A stretch of DNA of 54,165 nt, taken from JANNYA01 sp031409855. Its GTDB lineage: Bacteria; Pseudomonadota; Gammaproteobacteria; Xanthomonadales; SZUA-5. Below, piece by piece: positions 26,681 to 36,204 of this stretch (position 1 is the stretch's first letter; each line of letters begins with the position of its first letter). Both the position numbers and the translations under genes were made by a program. The DNA is taken from positions 1-54,165 of the forward strand of contig JANNYA010000045.1 of NCBI GenBank assembly GCA_031409855.1, written 5' to 3'. The notes below the pieces were generated by a model. That model saw only the letters and a list, made by a program, of their open reading frames with translations, had not been told where the DNA came from and did not search any database.

Positions 26681-28714
26681 CTAGCCCTCAAACACCGTCA
26701 ACTCGACCCGATTGCGACCCGTGCCTTTCACCCGATACAGCGCTTGATCAGCGGCGCTGAGCTGTTCTTCCCAAGGCTTGAGGGCACTGGATAATTGCAC
26801 GCTGACGCCGATACTGGCCGTGACTAAAATAGGACGCACTAAGCCATCGCTGGTCTTGAGATCAATTGGCGGAATCGAGATCGCTTGACGTAAGCCTTCG
26901 GCAAGCTTTTGCGCCTGATTTTTGGACTCGAGGACACCCAGCGCCAGAAATTCTTCCCCGCCCCAGCGCGCCAACGCCCAACCTGGTGGCATCATTGCGC
27001 GTAAACGCAGCGCCACGGCTTTGAGCACCGCATCACCGGCGGCATGACCAAAATCATCATTAATGCGTTTGAAATGATCCAGATCAAGCATGATCATGCA
27101 CGCGCCCGCACTAGCATTTAATGACTCCAACACCGGTTGCGCGCCATAGCGATTACTGAGGCCGGTAAGTGCATCCGTTTGTGCCGCTAGCCTTAGCTGT
27201 TCGGCTTGTGCAAGCAACATCGCGTTCATAGACGCGGTCGCGCGAATGCGTGTGTGCAGCGCAAATAGGCCACCGGCAAGTGCCAAACCAAACGCCACGA
27301 GACCGATGAATATCCATTTTTGCCGCTCACCGCTGAGGCGTTCCAAATTGCGCTCGCGGCTCAGTAGTTCCACATCCGCTTCCAGCGCGCGGCGTTTCAT
27401 GCTGGCTTCCAAATCGGCAATGCGCCGACTCGTCAGCGTTGTTGCCAGTGATTGATTTAACGCGCTGTACTCCGCGTTCGCCAAATAAGCCCCATGCGCG
27501 TCGCCTGCGCCAAACAGCGCCTGCGATTGCGCCTCTAAAGCGTCGCGTTCCAGCAGGCGATCGCCCATTTTTCGTGATTGGCTTAAGACAGGCTGGGCCA
27601 GCTCGACCGCCTCGGGCCAGCGTTTCAGCTGAATCAGTAGCCGCAACTTGGTGAGCAATTTAGTTTGGATCGAGCGCGCGCCATCAATCGAGCGGCCGCG
27701 CTCAATCGCCATGGCGAGCGTCGCCAATGCCGCCTCAGGCCGGCCGCGCGCACTGAGTATTTGTGCGCGGCGCAAGAAACCAGCCGCCGCCTCGGAGCCG
27801 CCGCCGTTCGCTTCGGCCAGCATAATCGCCTCAGTAGCCCCGGCATCGGCAGCGTCCAATGCCTTTGAGCGCAGCTGTAAACTGGCTAAATCGAGTAAAA
27901 ATTCGGCGCGTTTAACCTGCGCGTCGGCGGGTAATGCGGCAAGCGCCTGAGCGACAAAATCTTTCGCGGGCTCAAAATCGTCCAATTCGGAATAAATTCT
28001 GGCGATTCGCACCAAACTTTCCGCGACATCACTTTGTTTGCCAATTTCACGCGCAATACGCAATGCTTTGGTATGACCATCCAGCGCCTGATACAGCTCG
28101 CCGCTGCGCCGGCGCAGGGTGGAAATCGCGTTTAGACTTTCCACTTGCCCGAAGCGATCGCCTATTTTTTCGCGCAACTCCAAGGCGCGCTGATGCAGCT
28201 TCATGGCATCACTGTAGCTGCCTTCTCGGCGTCTGCACGCGCCGAGCAAGGCCAAGGTACGCGCTTCCCAAAGCGGCAAGCCGCGGCCGGCACTAAGCCG
28301 CTGCATTTCTGTCAACACCAAATGCGCTTGCGCAAAGCGAATTTGTTCGATGTCTGCCTCTGCCGCCGCTTCTAAGGCACTGAACAGCAAATTCGCATCC
28401 GGCTCAAGCCGCGCTCGGTCAATGGCGGCAGTATTGCTCTGTAATGCCAAATCTGGCTTGCCTGAGCGAATTTGCAGTTTTGCCAACTCGATGAGTGCGA
28501 AGGTAGCTAAGGTGCCGTCGGTGTCGACGCTCAATGCTTGCGCGCGGGCAACTTGCCCGGCCAATGTTGGGCTAGGGAATGCCATCAAACTGCGGATTTC
28601 TGCCGGCATTGGCCGCATTGGATCCGTATCCGCCAAAGCACGGCCCAAACTAAAGCATTGGCCCAAAAGCGTGATGATCGCGAGGATTGCGTATCGACTT
28701 AGCATGCGCTGCAT
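26681..28714 (-). CDS. TPR-containing diguanylate cyclase
   Basis: Makes c-di-GMP from two GTP. Signal peptide (RYAILAIITLLGQCFSLGRALA), a long periplasmic region of helical TPR-like repeats (AQAHLVLTEMQRLSAG..., SYSDAMKLHQRALELREKIGD, LYQALDGHTKALRIAREIG), one TM helix (WIFIGLVAFGLALAGGLFAL), then a GGDEF domain with intact RWGGEEF and DLDHFKRINDDFGH. No RxxD inhibitory site precedes the motif. ATG at 28714 is preferred over 28738 and 28705. An 18-bp tandem repeat lies just upstream. Together with the EAL protein this gives a cyclase and phosphodiesterase in one neighbourhood. Confidence 0.88.
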   Translation of the reverse strand: MQRMLSRYAILAIITLLGQCFSLGRALADTDPMRPMPAEIRSLMAFPSPTLAGQVARAQALSVDTDGTLATFALIELAKLQIRSGKPDLALQSNTAAIDRARLEPDANLLFSALEAAAEADIEQIRFAQAHLVLTEMQRLSAGRGLPLWEARTLALLGACRRREGSYSDAMKLHQRALELREKIGDRFGQVESLNAISTLRRRSGELYQALDGHTKALRIAREIGKQSDVAESLVRIARIYSELDDFEPAKDFVAQALAALPADAQVKRAEFLLDLASLQLRSKALDAADAGATEAIMLAEANGGGSEAAAGFLRRAQILSARGRPEAALATLAMAIERGRSIDGARSIQTKLLTKLRLLIQLKRWPEAVELAQPVLSQSRKMGDRLLERDALEAQSQALFGAGDAHGAYLANAEYSALNQSLATTLTSRRIADLEASMKRRALEADVELLSRERNLERLSGERQKWIFIGLVAFGLALAGGLFALHTRIRATASMNAMLLAQAEQLRLAAQTDALTGLSNRYGAQPVLESLNASAGACMIMLDLDHFKRINDDFGHAAGDAVLKAVALRLRAMMPPGWALARWGGEEFLALGVLESKNQAQKLAEGLRQAISIPPIDLKTSDGLVRPILVTASIGVSVQLSSALKPWEEQLSAADQALYRVKGTGRNRVELTVFEG

Positions 28715-28747
28715 TGAGCAAAATTCCAAAAAATGCACGGTTTTAAC

Positions 28748-28837
28748 GACTGCACTGAAGCTAGAGACTGCACTGAATCTAAAGACTGCACTAAATCTAA
28801 AGACTGCACTGAATCTAAAAAATGTACTGAAGGAAAG
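28748..28837. repeat. 18-bp tandem repeat (about five copies) upstream of the GGDEF gene
   Basis: Units of the form GACTGCACTGAATCTAAA start at 28748, 28766, 28784 and 28802, differing by one to three bases, with a diverged fifth at 28820. The array begins 34 bases upstream of the cyclase ATG, in its leader or promoter. The period is a multiple of three and stays open in both directions, but no family-like protein reads through it. Confidence 0.9.
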
Positions 28838-28957
28838 TACTGAGCCCTATTACCGAAAAGGCCGCGTGAAAGTTCGAGTGCCCGCAAAATGCTAATAGTG
28901 CGCCGAGACCGAGTCTAAAATCCAGGGCTTAGCCTGTTAGACTGCGCGCCGATAAAG

Positions 28958-28971
28958 AATTAGGCCTAATT
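28958..28971. promoter_or_regulatory. 14-base perfect palindrome upstream of folB
   Basis: AATTAGGCCTAATT, about 60 bases before the folB ATG, in the divergent region between the cyclase and folB. Such a site could bind a dimeric regulator, but its position relative to a promoter is not established. Confidence 0.3.
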
Positions 28972-29033
28972 TAGGCAAGGATGCCTGCAAGAATGATTTT
29001 GTTGAACCCGCACCGCCTGTTGCGCGCCCGACT

Positions 29034-29444
29034 ATGAGCGCAACCATTATTTTAAAAAATTTGCGCGTGGCATCTGTGATCGGTGTGTACGAGCGGGAAA
29101 AAGCCGCTGCACAAACCTTGAAATTGGATTTGGAATTGAGTTTGCGTTCGGCAAACGCCTCAATCTCAGACAACTTGCGCGACACCGTCGACTACGACAC
29201 GCTAATCAAGGCCATTCGCGAGTTTGCGCGCGCACACACGCATGAACTTTTGGAACGTTTCACCTACGCCTTGGCGCAGCACCTGCTGGCTAGTTTTCCG
29301 CTCAAACATGTGCAAATCACGGCCTGGAAGGAAATCGCTGCACACGCGCCCACCGATATTGCCGTGCGGGTGAATATGGCCGCTGGTGAATCCTGGCGTA
29401 TGAGCCCGCCACGCGGCTTTGAGGATGATCGCTACAATGATTGA
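29034..29444 (+). CDS. folB: Dihydroneopterin aldolase
   Basis: Cleaves dihydroneopterin to 6-hydroxymethyl-dihydropterin, the substrate of FolK. Visible: ILKNLRVASVIGVYEREK at the N-terminus, the VDYDTLIKAIREF motif and LLERFTYALAQHLLASF, all typical of FolB. The 136 residues are slightly longer than usual owing to a C-terminal tail. It overlaps the following TraB-family gene by eight bases. Confidence 0.92.
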   Translation: MSATIILKNLRVASVIGVYEREKAAAQTLKLDLELSLRSANASISDNLRDTVDYDTLIKAIREFARAHTHELLERFTYALAQHLLASFPLKHVQITAWKEIAAHAPTDIAVRVNMAAGESWRMSPPRGFEDDRYND

Positions 29445-30729
29445 GTCGGATCAAACAGAGCTTGCGCCAGATGAGGATTTCACCGAACTGCTGGCAGCGC
29501 AACCGATCGAACGGCTTGAGCGTGATGGCACGCATTACACCTTATTAGGGACCGCGCACGTTTCCAAAGCCAGCGCGGACGCCGTGCTCGCGTTGCTAAA
29601 AACAGAAAGCTTTGACGCCGTGGCGATTGAGCTTGACGCCGCGCGTTTTCAAGCGCTAAAAGACCCAGACAGTTATAAGAAGCTTGATTTAATTGAAGTA
29701 TTCAAGACCGGCAAAACGATTTTAGTGGCGGCAAATTTGGCGCTAGGCGCGTATCAGCGCCGTCTGGCCGAGCAAGTCGGCATTGAGCCGGGTAGTGAAA
29801 TGCTGGCGGCTGATGTCGGCGCGACTCAGCTTGGTTTACCGACGCTGCTGATTGATCGCGATGTCGGCCTGACCCTAGCACGCTGCCGGGCGGCGCTGGG
29901 GTTTTGGGGCGGCGCAAAACTGATCACCGGCAGTGCGCTCAGCGTTTTTTCGGAAGATGAAATCGCGCCAGAAGAGATCGAAAAACTTAAAACTGGCGAT
30001 ATGTTGCGCTCCACCTTCGGCGATTTCGCAACTGAATCACCGGCGCTATTCGACGCATTGATCGCCGAGCGCGATCAGTTCATGGCGGCAAAATTGCGCG
30101 AGCTAAGCGCCGAGCACGGCTACAAGCGGGTGCTCGCGGTCGTGGGCGCTGGGCATTTGGCTGGCATGGTGGAGGCGCTCAAGGTCGGCTTTGAGGCGCC
30201 GAGCGTGGTCATTGAGCGCGTCAGTGCGAAGCCCAAGCCGTCCATGTGGCCGAAAATTATAGGCTGGCTGATTATTCTGATCTTGATTGGCGGTATGGCT
30301 TGGGGCTTTCACAAAGGCTTTGATCAAGGCAAAGATAAATTGGTGCTGTATTTATCAATGACCGCAGGCGGTGCTTTCATCGGCGCGATGATCGCGCGCG
30401 CAAACATTTTCAGCGCGCTGGCCGGTGCGATTAGCGCGCCACTCACTGTGCTGCATCCAGCGATATCCTCAGGCATGGTCAGTGGCGCGGTTGAGGTTTG
30501 GCTACGTCGGCCAACGGTGCAGGATTTTGAGGCGCTGAGAGTCGATTTGCGTGATACCGCAGGCTGGTTTAGAAATAAAGTTTCGCGGGTGCTGCTGGTT
30601 TTTTTATTGACCAACTTATTCACCATGATCGGCCTTTGGATTACCGTTTTTAGCTACATCTATAAAGTGGCGATTTGGTTTTTTAACCTTGTCGTTAGTT
30701 TTTTTGCAGCCATTGTTGCTTACTTCTGA
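29437..30729 (+). CDS. TraB/PrgY-family membrane protein
   Basis: A 430-residue protein with a TraB domain: GTAHVSKASAD near the N-terminus, VAIELDAARFQAL, and VVGAGHLAGMVEAL, the conserved histidine and acidic motifs of the family. The C-terminal third has several TM helices (IIGWLIILILIGGMAWGF, AGGAFIGAMIARANIFSALA, VLLVFLLTNLFTMIGLWI). PrgY homologues reduce pheromone activity in enterococci and are thought to be metal-dependent peptidase-like; the function in this organism is unknown. ATG at 29437 is used; an ATG six codons earlier is also in frame. Confidence 0.88.
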   Translation: MIESDQTELAPDEDFTELLAAQPIERLERDGTHYTLLGTAHVSKASADAVLALLKTESFDAVAIELDAARFQALKDPDSYKKLDLIEVFKTGKTILVAANLALGAYQRRLAEQVGIEPGSEMLAADVGATQLGLPTLLIDRDVGLTLARCRAALGFWGGAKLITGSALSVFSEDEIAPEEIEKLKTGDMLRSTFGDFATESPALFDALIAERDQFMAAKLRELSAEHGYKRVLAVVGAGHLAGMVEALKVGFEAPSVVIERVSAKPKPSMWPKIIGWLIILILIGGMAWGFHKGFDQGKDKLVLYLSMTAGGAFIGAMIARANIFSALAGAISAPLTVLHPAISSGMVSGAVEVWLRRPTVQDFEALRVDLRDTAGWFRNKVSRVLLVFLLTNLFTMIGLWITVFSYIYKVAIWFFNLVVSFFAAIVAYF

Positions 30730-30781
30730 GTTCGGCCTGCTGTTGAGCAAGGCTTAAATTTTCGATTAAAAAGGTTTCCCT

Positions 30782-33601
30782 ATGTTAGGTTTCTTAAAAA
30801 AGTTCTTCTTGCCCGATGAAATGGCCACTCGCCCAGCCGCTAAGGTCGCAAAAACAGGCAAGCAGTTATCCAAGCCAGTTGCTGCGCCGCGCAAAGCTGC
30901 GCCGAGCAACCCTATTGATGCGCTGGCTTCGATCAAAAGCCCAGATGTTGAGGTGCGCAAAGCCGCGCTGACTGCGATTGATGATCTGACCGTTTTAAGT
31001 GACCGCGCCCAGAATGATAGCGATGCCAAAATCAAACAAATCGCGCTGGCGAAGCTAAAAGTAGAGCTGATTTCGCCGCGTCGAAACTTAAGCGAACGCA
31101 CACGGGTATTGAACGTCGTCGATAGCGCAACGCTTGAATATGTCGCGAAAAGCGCGCCCGAGGCCGAATTGCGCCGCGCCGCGTTGGCAAAAATCACCCG
31201 CAATGGTTTTCTGGGCGACCGTGCAATCAGCGACCCTGACAGCGCAATTCGTTTGGAGTTGATCCAGCGCATTGAAGCACCGAATACGCTTGAGCGCATT
31301 AGCGAAGCGGCACGCACCAAAGACAAAGCCGTGTATCGCGCCGCCAGTGAAAAACTCAGCGCCGCGAAATTTGCAGCGGGCGACCAAAAAGAGTTGGATA
31401 CGCGTGCGCTGGCGCTTTGCGCTGCACTAGAAGCGTTACTGCGCAATCCGCCAAGTGATGTCGAAGCCAAATTAGCGGCGATTGACAAGGATTGGCAAGC
31501 ACTGTCAGAAAAGGCGTCAAGCGCACTCGCGATAAGATTTAACGGCACACGCGGCACACTGGAGCGCATTGTGCATCCGCCTGAGCCCGCCCAAGTTGTC
31601 GAACAAACGGCAGCTGAAGCGCCGGAAACAAGCGCGATTGTGTTGAGTTCCGGACTGGACTTAGAACTTGCCGATGCCATGCGCCGAGTTAGCGATGCGA
31701 TTGCGGCAGAGCACGTGCGTCTGGACACGCTCGATTCCCTGCAGCGCAGCGTCGATGCCCGCTTTGCCGCCATACAAGCCAGCAGCGACGATGTCGCGGC
31801 AATGGCAAATATCCGGGCGCAGCTTGCGGCGGCGCGTGATTCCATACGCGCTGACGCCGCCACGCGCCAAGCAAAAGTCGACGCGCAAGCGGATGCGGCG
31901 CGCGCGCTGATCAAGAAGTTCGCCGACGCCGTCGAAGCCGGTGATTTGGCTGCGGCGCGCGCGCAAGAAAAACTACTCGATGCGAAAAAATCCGAACTGG
32001 GTGCGGTACTTGCAGCCGCCGACAAACGCAGCTTAGGCGATGCCAAAGCCAAGCTCGGTAAGTTGCTGGGCTGGGAACGTTGGAGTGCGAATAAACACCG
32101 GATCGAGCTTTGTGACGAAGCGCAGGCGTTAGCGGCATCGGGGCTACATCCCGATGCGTTGCAGGCAAAAATCACCGAGTTGAAGGCACGTTGGGCCGAG
32201 TTGGATAAGCTCGATGGCTTGGACGCGGAAGCGGCAAAGGCGTTGGGCATAGGCAAGCGCTTTCGTGCACTGTGCTTTGAGGCAATCAAGCCTGCGCAAG
32301 GTTATTTTGACAAGCGCAAAGAATTGCGAGGTTTGAAGCGCGAGGAAACCGAAATCCTGATCACGCGCGCGCAAGCGATTTTAGCCAGCGAAGAAATCGC
32401 TACGCCCAAAACCCTGTTGGACGCACGCGGCGATCTGTCCGAGCGCATGCGCAATTTGGACCAGCTGGACCCAAAAGCACGCGCCGTGCTGTCTAAGCAA
32501 ATTCGTGAAATCAATGATGGCTTGAGCGAAAAGCTCAACGAGCAGCGCAAAGTCGCTGAAACTGACAAACGCAAGTTAATCGCGCGCTTGCGCCGCGATT
32601 TGATTGGTGCTGAACCCGGTGCCGCAATTGCTGCGGCAAAAACCGCGCAATCAGAATGGAAAACCTTAAGCCGAGCAGATCGTAAAATTGAAGATGAGCT
32701 ATGGGCGGAACTACGCGGCTTGGTCGACCCGCATTTTGCCAGCGCCAAAGCCGCTGACGAAAAGCTACGCGTGGCGGAAACTGAGAAAGCTGCCGCAGCC
32801 GAGGACATTATCAACCGCACCCGCGCTTTAGTCAGCGATGTGCAAGCCGAGCACAGTGTCGCAAGCGCGCTGGAAAAACTCGAAAACGAGTGGCGCGCGC
32901 ATATGCAGGCGGATGTGCCAGTGGAAAAGCCAAATGCGCGGCGTGAAGGTGGCCGCGATGTTGCCGGGCGCGACGGCTTTGGCCGCGATGACCGGGGTGC
33001 TAAGGCCGGTGGCAAAGGCGGCGCGCGCGGCGATGATCGCCATGTTGAGCGTGATCGCGAACGCAGCAAAGATCGTGCGTTCGATGCTGCAGTCGCGCAG
33101 GTGCAGCAAGCGGTTGCCGCTGTTGAAGCCAACAAACTAATCGCGCAGCGGCAATTAGCGGTGCAAAAAAGTGCGCTGTGCCTTGAACTCGAAAGCGCAT
33201 GGTTGGCCGGTGCCGCCGTCGAGTTTTCCGACATTCGTGCGCGCTGGGACGCCTTAGCGAGCCTGCCCGCCGCGCAAGAATCGGCATTAAGCAGGCGCTT
33301 TGAAGCCACCCTGGCCAGTGCCCAAAGTGGTGCTGTCGCAGATGCAGCGCAGCTAGAGCAAAATGCCGGCCAAGCGGCGGCAATTGCCATGGCGTTGGAA
33401 TATCTAACCGGTCGTGAATCACCGGCCGCCTTAAAAGCGCAACGTATGCAATACCAAGTGCAGCGACTAAGCACCAAACTCAGCCAAGGCAGCAGCGAGA
33501 GCGCTGAAGCCGAAATCGCGCGGCTAAGCAGCGAATGGTTGGCTCTAGGGCCATTGGCCAGCGATGTACGCGCCGTGCTCAGTGCGCGAATAGGCGGTTA
33601 G
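30782..33601 (+). CDS. Giant DUF349-repeat protein
   Basis: A 939-residue, almost entirely helical and Ala/Glu/Lys-rich cytoplasmic protein. DUF349-like units are visible at about 430-490 (LQAKITELKARWAELDKLDG), about 623-650 (SEWKTLSRADRKIEDELWAEL) and around 680-710. The N-terminal part is HEAT-like (SPDVEVRKAALTAIDD). A low-complexity linker rich in R, G and D at about 719-765 separates the C-terminal helices. The family is found across proteobacteria with unknown role. AAAAAGG precedes the ATG. A long opposite-strand frame here is a shadow of this gene's composition. Confidence 0.85.
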   Translation: MLGFLKKFFLPDEMATRPAAKVAKTGKQLSKPVAAPRKAAPSNPIDALASIKSPDVEVRKAALTAIDDLTVLSDRAQNDSDAKIKQIALAKLKVELISPRRNLSERTRVLNVVDSATLEYVAKSAPEAELRRAALAKITRNGFLGDRAISDPDSAIRLELIQRIEAPNTLERISEAARTKDKAVYRAASEKLSAAKFAAGDQKELDTRALALCAALEALLRNPPSDVEAKLAAIDKDWQALSEKASSALAIRFNGTRGTLERIVHPPEPAQVVEQTAAEAPETSAIVLSSGLDLELADAMRRVSDAIAAEHVRLDTLDSLQRSVDARFAAIQASSDDVAAMANIRAQLAAARDSIRADAATRQAKVDAQADAARALIKKFADAVEAGDLAAARAQEKLLDAKKSELGAVLAAADKRSLGDAKAKLGKLLGWERWSANKHRIELCDEAQALAASGLHPDALQAKITELKARWAELDKLDGLDAEAAKALGIGKRFRALCFEAIKPAQGYFDKRKELRGLKREETEILITRAQAILASEEIATPKTLLDARGDLSERMRNLDQLDPKARAVLSKQIREINDGLSEKLNEQRKVAETDKRKLIARLRRDLIGAEPGAAIAAAKTAQSEWKTLSRADRKIEDELWAELRGLVDPHFASAKAADEKLRVAETEKAAAAEDIINRTRALVSDVQAEHSVASALEKLENEWRAHMQADVPVEKPNARREGGRDVAGRDGFGRDDRGAKAGGKGGARGDDRHVERDRERSKDRAFDAAVAQVQQAVAAVEANKLIAQRQLAVQKSALCLELESAWLAGAAVEFSDIRARWDALASLPAAQESALSRRFEATLASAQSGAVADAAQLEQNAGQAAAIAMALEYLTGRESPAALKAQRMQYQVQRLSTKLSQGSSESAEAEIARLSSEWLALGPLASDVRAVLSARIGG

Positions 33602-33683
33602 GCACCTTTGCATACTGGGATATTTGCAACCATCAACTTCTGTCTACAATCGCAGCCCAAAATCGTCATTAAAGGAACCCACC

Positions 33684-35147
33684 CTGAGCCCCCCCTACCC
33701 TCGCGACCTAATCGGCTACGGCGCCACGCCGCCCCACCCGCATTGGCCGAACGATGCGCGTATCGCGATCTCGTTTGTGCTCAATTATGAGGAAGGCGGG
33801 GAGCGCAATATTTTGCATGGCGATAAGGAATCCGAGGCGTTTTTGTCGGAACTGGTGGCGGCGCAGCCTTTGCTGGGCGCGCGCAATTTATGTATGGAGT
33901 CTTTGTACGAATACGGCAGCCGCGCTGGCGTGTGGCGCGTTCTGAAGCTATTCGAGAAGTTCGAGATTCCTTTGACTGTGTTCGCGGTGGCGATGGCGGC
34001 ACAGCGCCACCCGGAGCTGATTCGCGCGATGGCAGCGGCGGGGCACGAAATCTGCAGCCACGGCTATCGCTGGATTGACTACCAGCACGTCACCGAAGCC
34101 GAAGAACGTGCGCATATTTTTGAAGCGGTAAGCATTCTGACCGAGATTACCGGCGTGCGTCCGCTGGGTTGGTACACCGGCCGCACCGGCCCGAATACCA
34201 GGCGTTTGGTGTTGGAAGAAGCTGGCTTTTTATATGACAGCGACACGTACGACGATGATTTGCCGTATTGGGAGCCAAGTGGCCCGACCAATCCAGACGG
34301 AAACGCACACGTCGTTATTCCCTACACGCTCGACACCAACGATATGCGTTTCACGCAGGTGCAGGGTTTTAATAGCGGCGATGATTTTTATACTTATCTC
34401 AAAGATGCTTTTGATGTGCTGTACGCCGAGGGTGCCGGTGGCGCGCCGAAGATGCTGTCGATTGGTCTGCACTGCCGCTTAATTGGCCGCCCTGCCCGTT
34501 TGGCGGCGCTGCAGCGGTTTATCGAATATGTCAGCACGCATGATCAAGTGTGGTTTGCGCGCCGTATTGATATTGCAAAGCATTGGCACAGGACGCATCC
34601 GCATTTCACACACAATGAATCTTCAACGGCGATGAGCAACTTTAAAACCTTGATCCCAAGCAAATTGTTGCGCGCAGAATTTGTTGCTGCATTTAGCGAT
34701 ATTTATGAGCACTCGCCGTGGGTTGCCGAAAAAACTTTTGATGAGGGCCTGGATGCCAGCGTAAACCTCATTGAAGGCCTGCATCAGCGCATGAGCGCGC
34801 ACATGCTCGACGCCGATAAAGGCTTGCAATTGGCGCTGATCAACGCGCACCCAGATTTGGCCGGCCAAGCCGCGGTGCGCGGTGAGTTGACCGAGGCCAG
34901 TACTACGGAGCAATCGGGCGCGGGAATTCACTTGTGTACCGAGTCAGAGTTTGCCCGCTTCACTGAGTTAAACGATGCCTATAAAGCCAAATTCGGCTTC
35001 CCTTTTATCATGGCGGTGAAAGGCAGCAATCGGCACCAAATTCTGGCGGCGTTTGAGGAGCGAATCCACAACGAGGCAGAAACAGAATTTAGCCGCGCAC
35101 TGGCCGAGATCAACAAGATCGCGCTGTTTCGGCTACAAACGCTTTAA
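33684..35147 (+). CDS. Allantoinase PuuE fused to OHCU decarboxylase
   Basis: Two sequential-pathway enzymes in one chain of about 487 residues. The N-terminal 300 are a polysaccharide-deacetylase-fold allantoinase (YPRDLIGYG, SFVLNYEEGGERNILHGD, ICSHGYRWIDY, GWYTGRTGPNTR, SIGLHCRLIGRPARLAAL). The rest is 2-oxo-4-hydroxy-4-carboxy-5-ureidoimidazoline decarboxylase (LRAEFVAAFSDIYEHSPWVAE, INAHPDLAGQAA, NDAYKAKFGFPFIMAVKG). The best ribosome-binding site, AAAGGAA, lies before CTG at 33684, which puts the start where PuuE homologues begin; the alternative is TTG at 33624 with a non-homologous 20-residue extension. First of three purine-catabolism genes. Confidence 0.93.
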   Translation: MSPPYPRDLIGYGATPPHPHWPNDARIAISFVLNYEEGGERNILHGDKESEAFLSELVAAQPLLGARNLCMESLYEYGSRAGVWRVLKLFEKFEIPLTVFAVAMAAQRHPELIRAMAAAGHEICSHGYRWIDYQHVTEAEERAHIFEAVSILTEITGVRPLGWYTGRTGPNTRRLVLEEAGFLYDSDTYDDDLPYWEPSGPTNPDGNAHVVIPYTLDTNDMRFTQVQGFNSGDDFYTYLKDAFDVLYAEGAGGAPKMLSIGLHCRLIGRPARLAALQRFIEYVSTHDQVWFARRIDIAKHWHRTHPHFTHNESSTAMSNFKTLIPSKLLRAEFVAAFSDIYEHSPWVAEKTFDEGLDASVNLIEGLHQRMSAHMLDADKGLQLALINAHPDLAGQAAVRGELTEASTTEQSGAGIHLCTESEFARFTELNDAYKAKFGFPFIMAVKGSNRHQILAAFEERIHNEAETEFSRALAEINKIALFRLQTL

Positions 35148-35177
35148 TCAATTATTTCCCTAATCGAAACCCACTTA

Positions 35178-36188
35178 ATGAAAGCGTCTGCTGCAGCATT
35201 TGAAAAATACGTCAATTTAGCCGATGCCCGCCTCGGCACTCGCGCTATTTCGGTCACCGATGACTGGTTTGCCGAAGTCAACCGATTGTTTCAGCCTACA
35301 CCCGCCGTATGGAAAGAAGGCGTGTTCGACGACAACGGCAAATGGATGGACGGCTGGGAATCGCGGCGCAAGCGCTTTGAAGGTTTTGACAGTTGCGTGA
35401 TTCAGCTCGGCGTCGCGGGCAGCATTAAAGGCGTGGACATTGACACCAGTTTCTTCACCGGCAACTTCCCGCCCTCGGCATCGCTGGAAGCCTGCTTCAT
35501 CGCGTCCGGCGACCCAGATGCAAGCACTGAGTGGACCGAAGTTTTGCCAGCAGTAGAGCTGCAGGGCAATAGCCATCACTACCACGAAATACTGGCTCAA
35601 GAAAAACGGGCGACGCCCGCCTACACGCATCTGCGTTTTAATATCTACCCAGACGGTGGCGTGGCACGTTTGCGCGTGCACGGCATCCCATTCCGCGATT
35701 GGGCCAATGTTGGCAGCGACGAACAACTTGACCTTGCCAGCGCGTTAAATGGTGGCCGCGCCCTCGCCTGCTCGGATGAACATTATGGGCGTATGGGCAA
35801 TCTGCTTAACCCAGGGCGCGGGGTCAATATGGGCGACGGCTGGGAAACCGCGCGCCGCCGCACACCAGGCAATGATTGGGTGATCATTGCGCTCGGGCAT
35901 CCTGGCCAGATTGAACGCGTTGTCGTCGACACGCTGCACTTTAAAGGCAACTATCCGGATAGCTGTTCAATTCAGGCAGCTTTTGTCAAAGGCGGCACCG
36001 ATAGCCAAATCGAAACGCAGAGCTTATTTTGGCGCGAACTGTTGCCCGCACAAAAACTGTCCATGCACGCCGAGCACGAGTTCGCCGAACAAATTAAGGC
36101 CTTGGGGCCGATTACGCACATTCGCCTAAACGTGTTTCCGGACGGCGGCGTTAGTCGCTTACGGCTGTTTGGTACGCTGGCCAAATAA
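35178..36188 (+). CDS. alc: Allantoicase
   Basis: Hydrolyses allantoate to ureidoglycolate and urea. It has two repeated jelly-roll halves, each with the pattern DGWE(S/T)xR(R)...D...HFKGN/FTGNFP...LEA...HIR(L/F)N(V/I)YPDGGV(A/S)RLR: first copy ending HLRFNIYPDGGVARLRVHG, second ending HIRLNVFPDGGVSRLRLFG. At 336 residues it is of family size. It follows the puuE-uraD fusion by 30 bases and precedes allA by 16. Confidence 0.95.
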   Translation: MKASAAAFEKYVNLADARLGTRAISVTDDWFAEVNRLFQPTPAVWKEGVFDDNGKWMDGWESRRKRFEGFDSCVIQLGVAGSIKGVDIDTSFFTGNFPPSASLEACFIASGDPDASTEWTEVLPAVELQGNSHHYHEILAQEKRATPAYTHLRFNIYPDGGVARLRVHGIPFRDWANVGSDEQLDLASALNGGRALACSDEHYGRMGNLLNPGRGVNMGDGWETARRRTPGNDWVIIALGHPGQIERVVVDTLHFKGNYPDSCSIQAAFVKGGTDSQIETQSLFWRELLPAQKLSMHAEHEFAEQIKALGPITHIRLNVFPDGGVSRLRLFGTLAK

Positions 36189-36204
36189 CTAAGAAGATTT
36201 CGTA

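Noticed and set aside
28748..28837. CRISPR array or coding repeat
   Set aside because: No spacers are present, and the open frames through it (TALNLK-type hexapeptides) have no start signal or homologous flanks.
30766..32289. A 507-codon frame on the minus strand, Ser/Ala-rich
   Set aside because: It lies entirely within the DUF349 gene, has a low-complexity composition expected from reading GC-skewed helical codons backwards, and shows no family motif.
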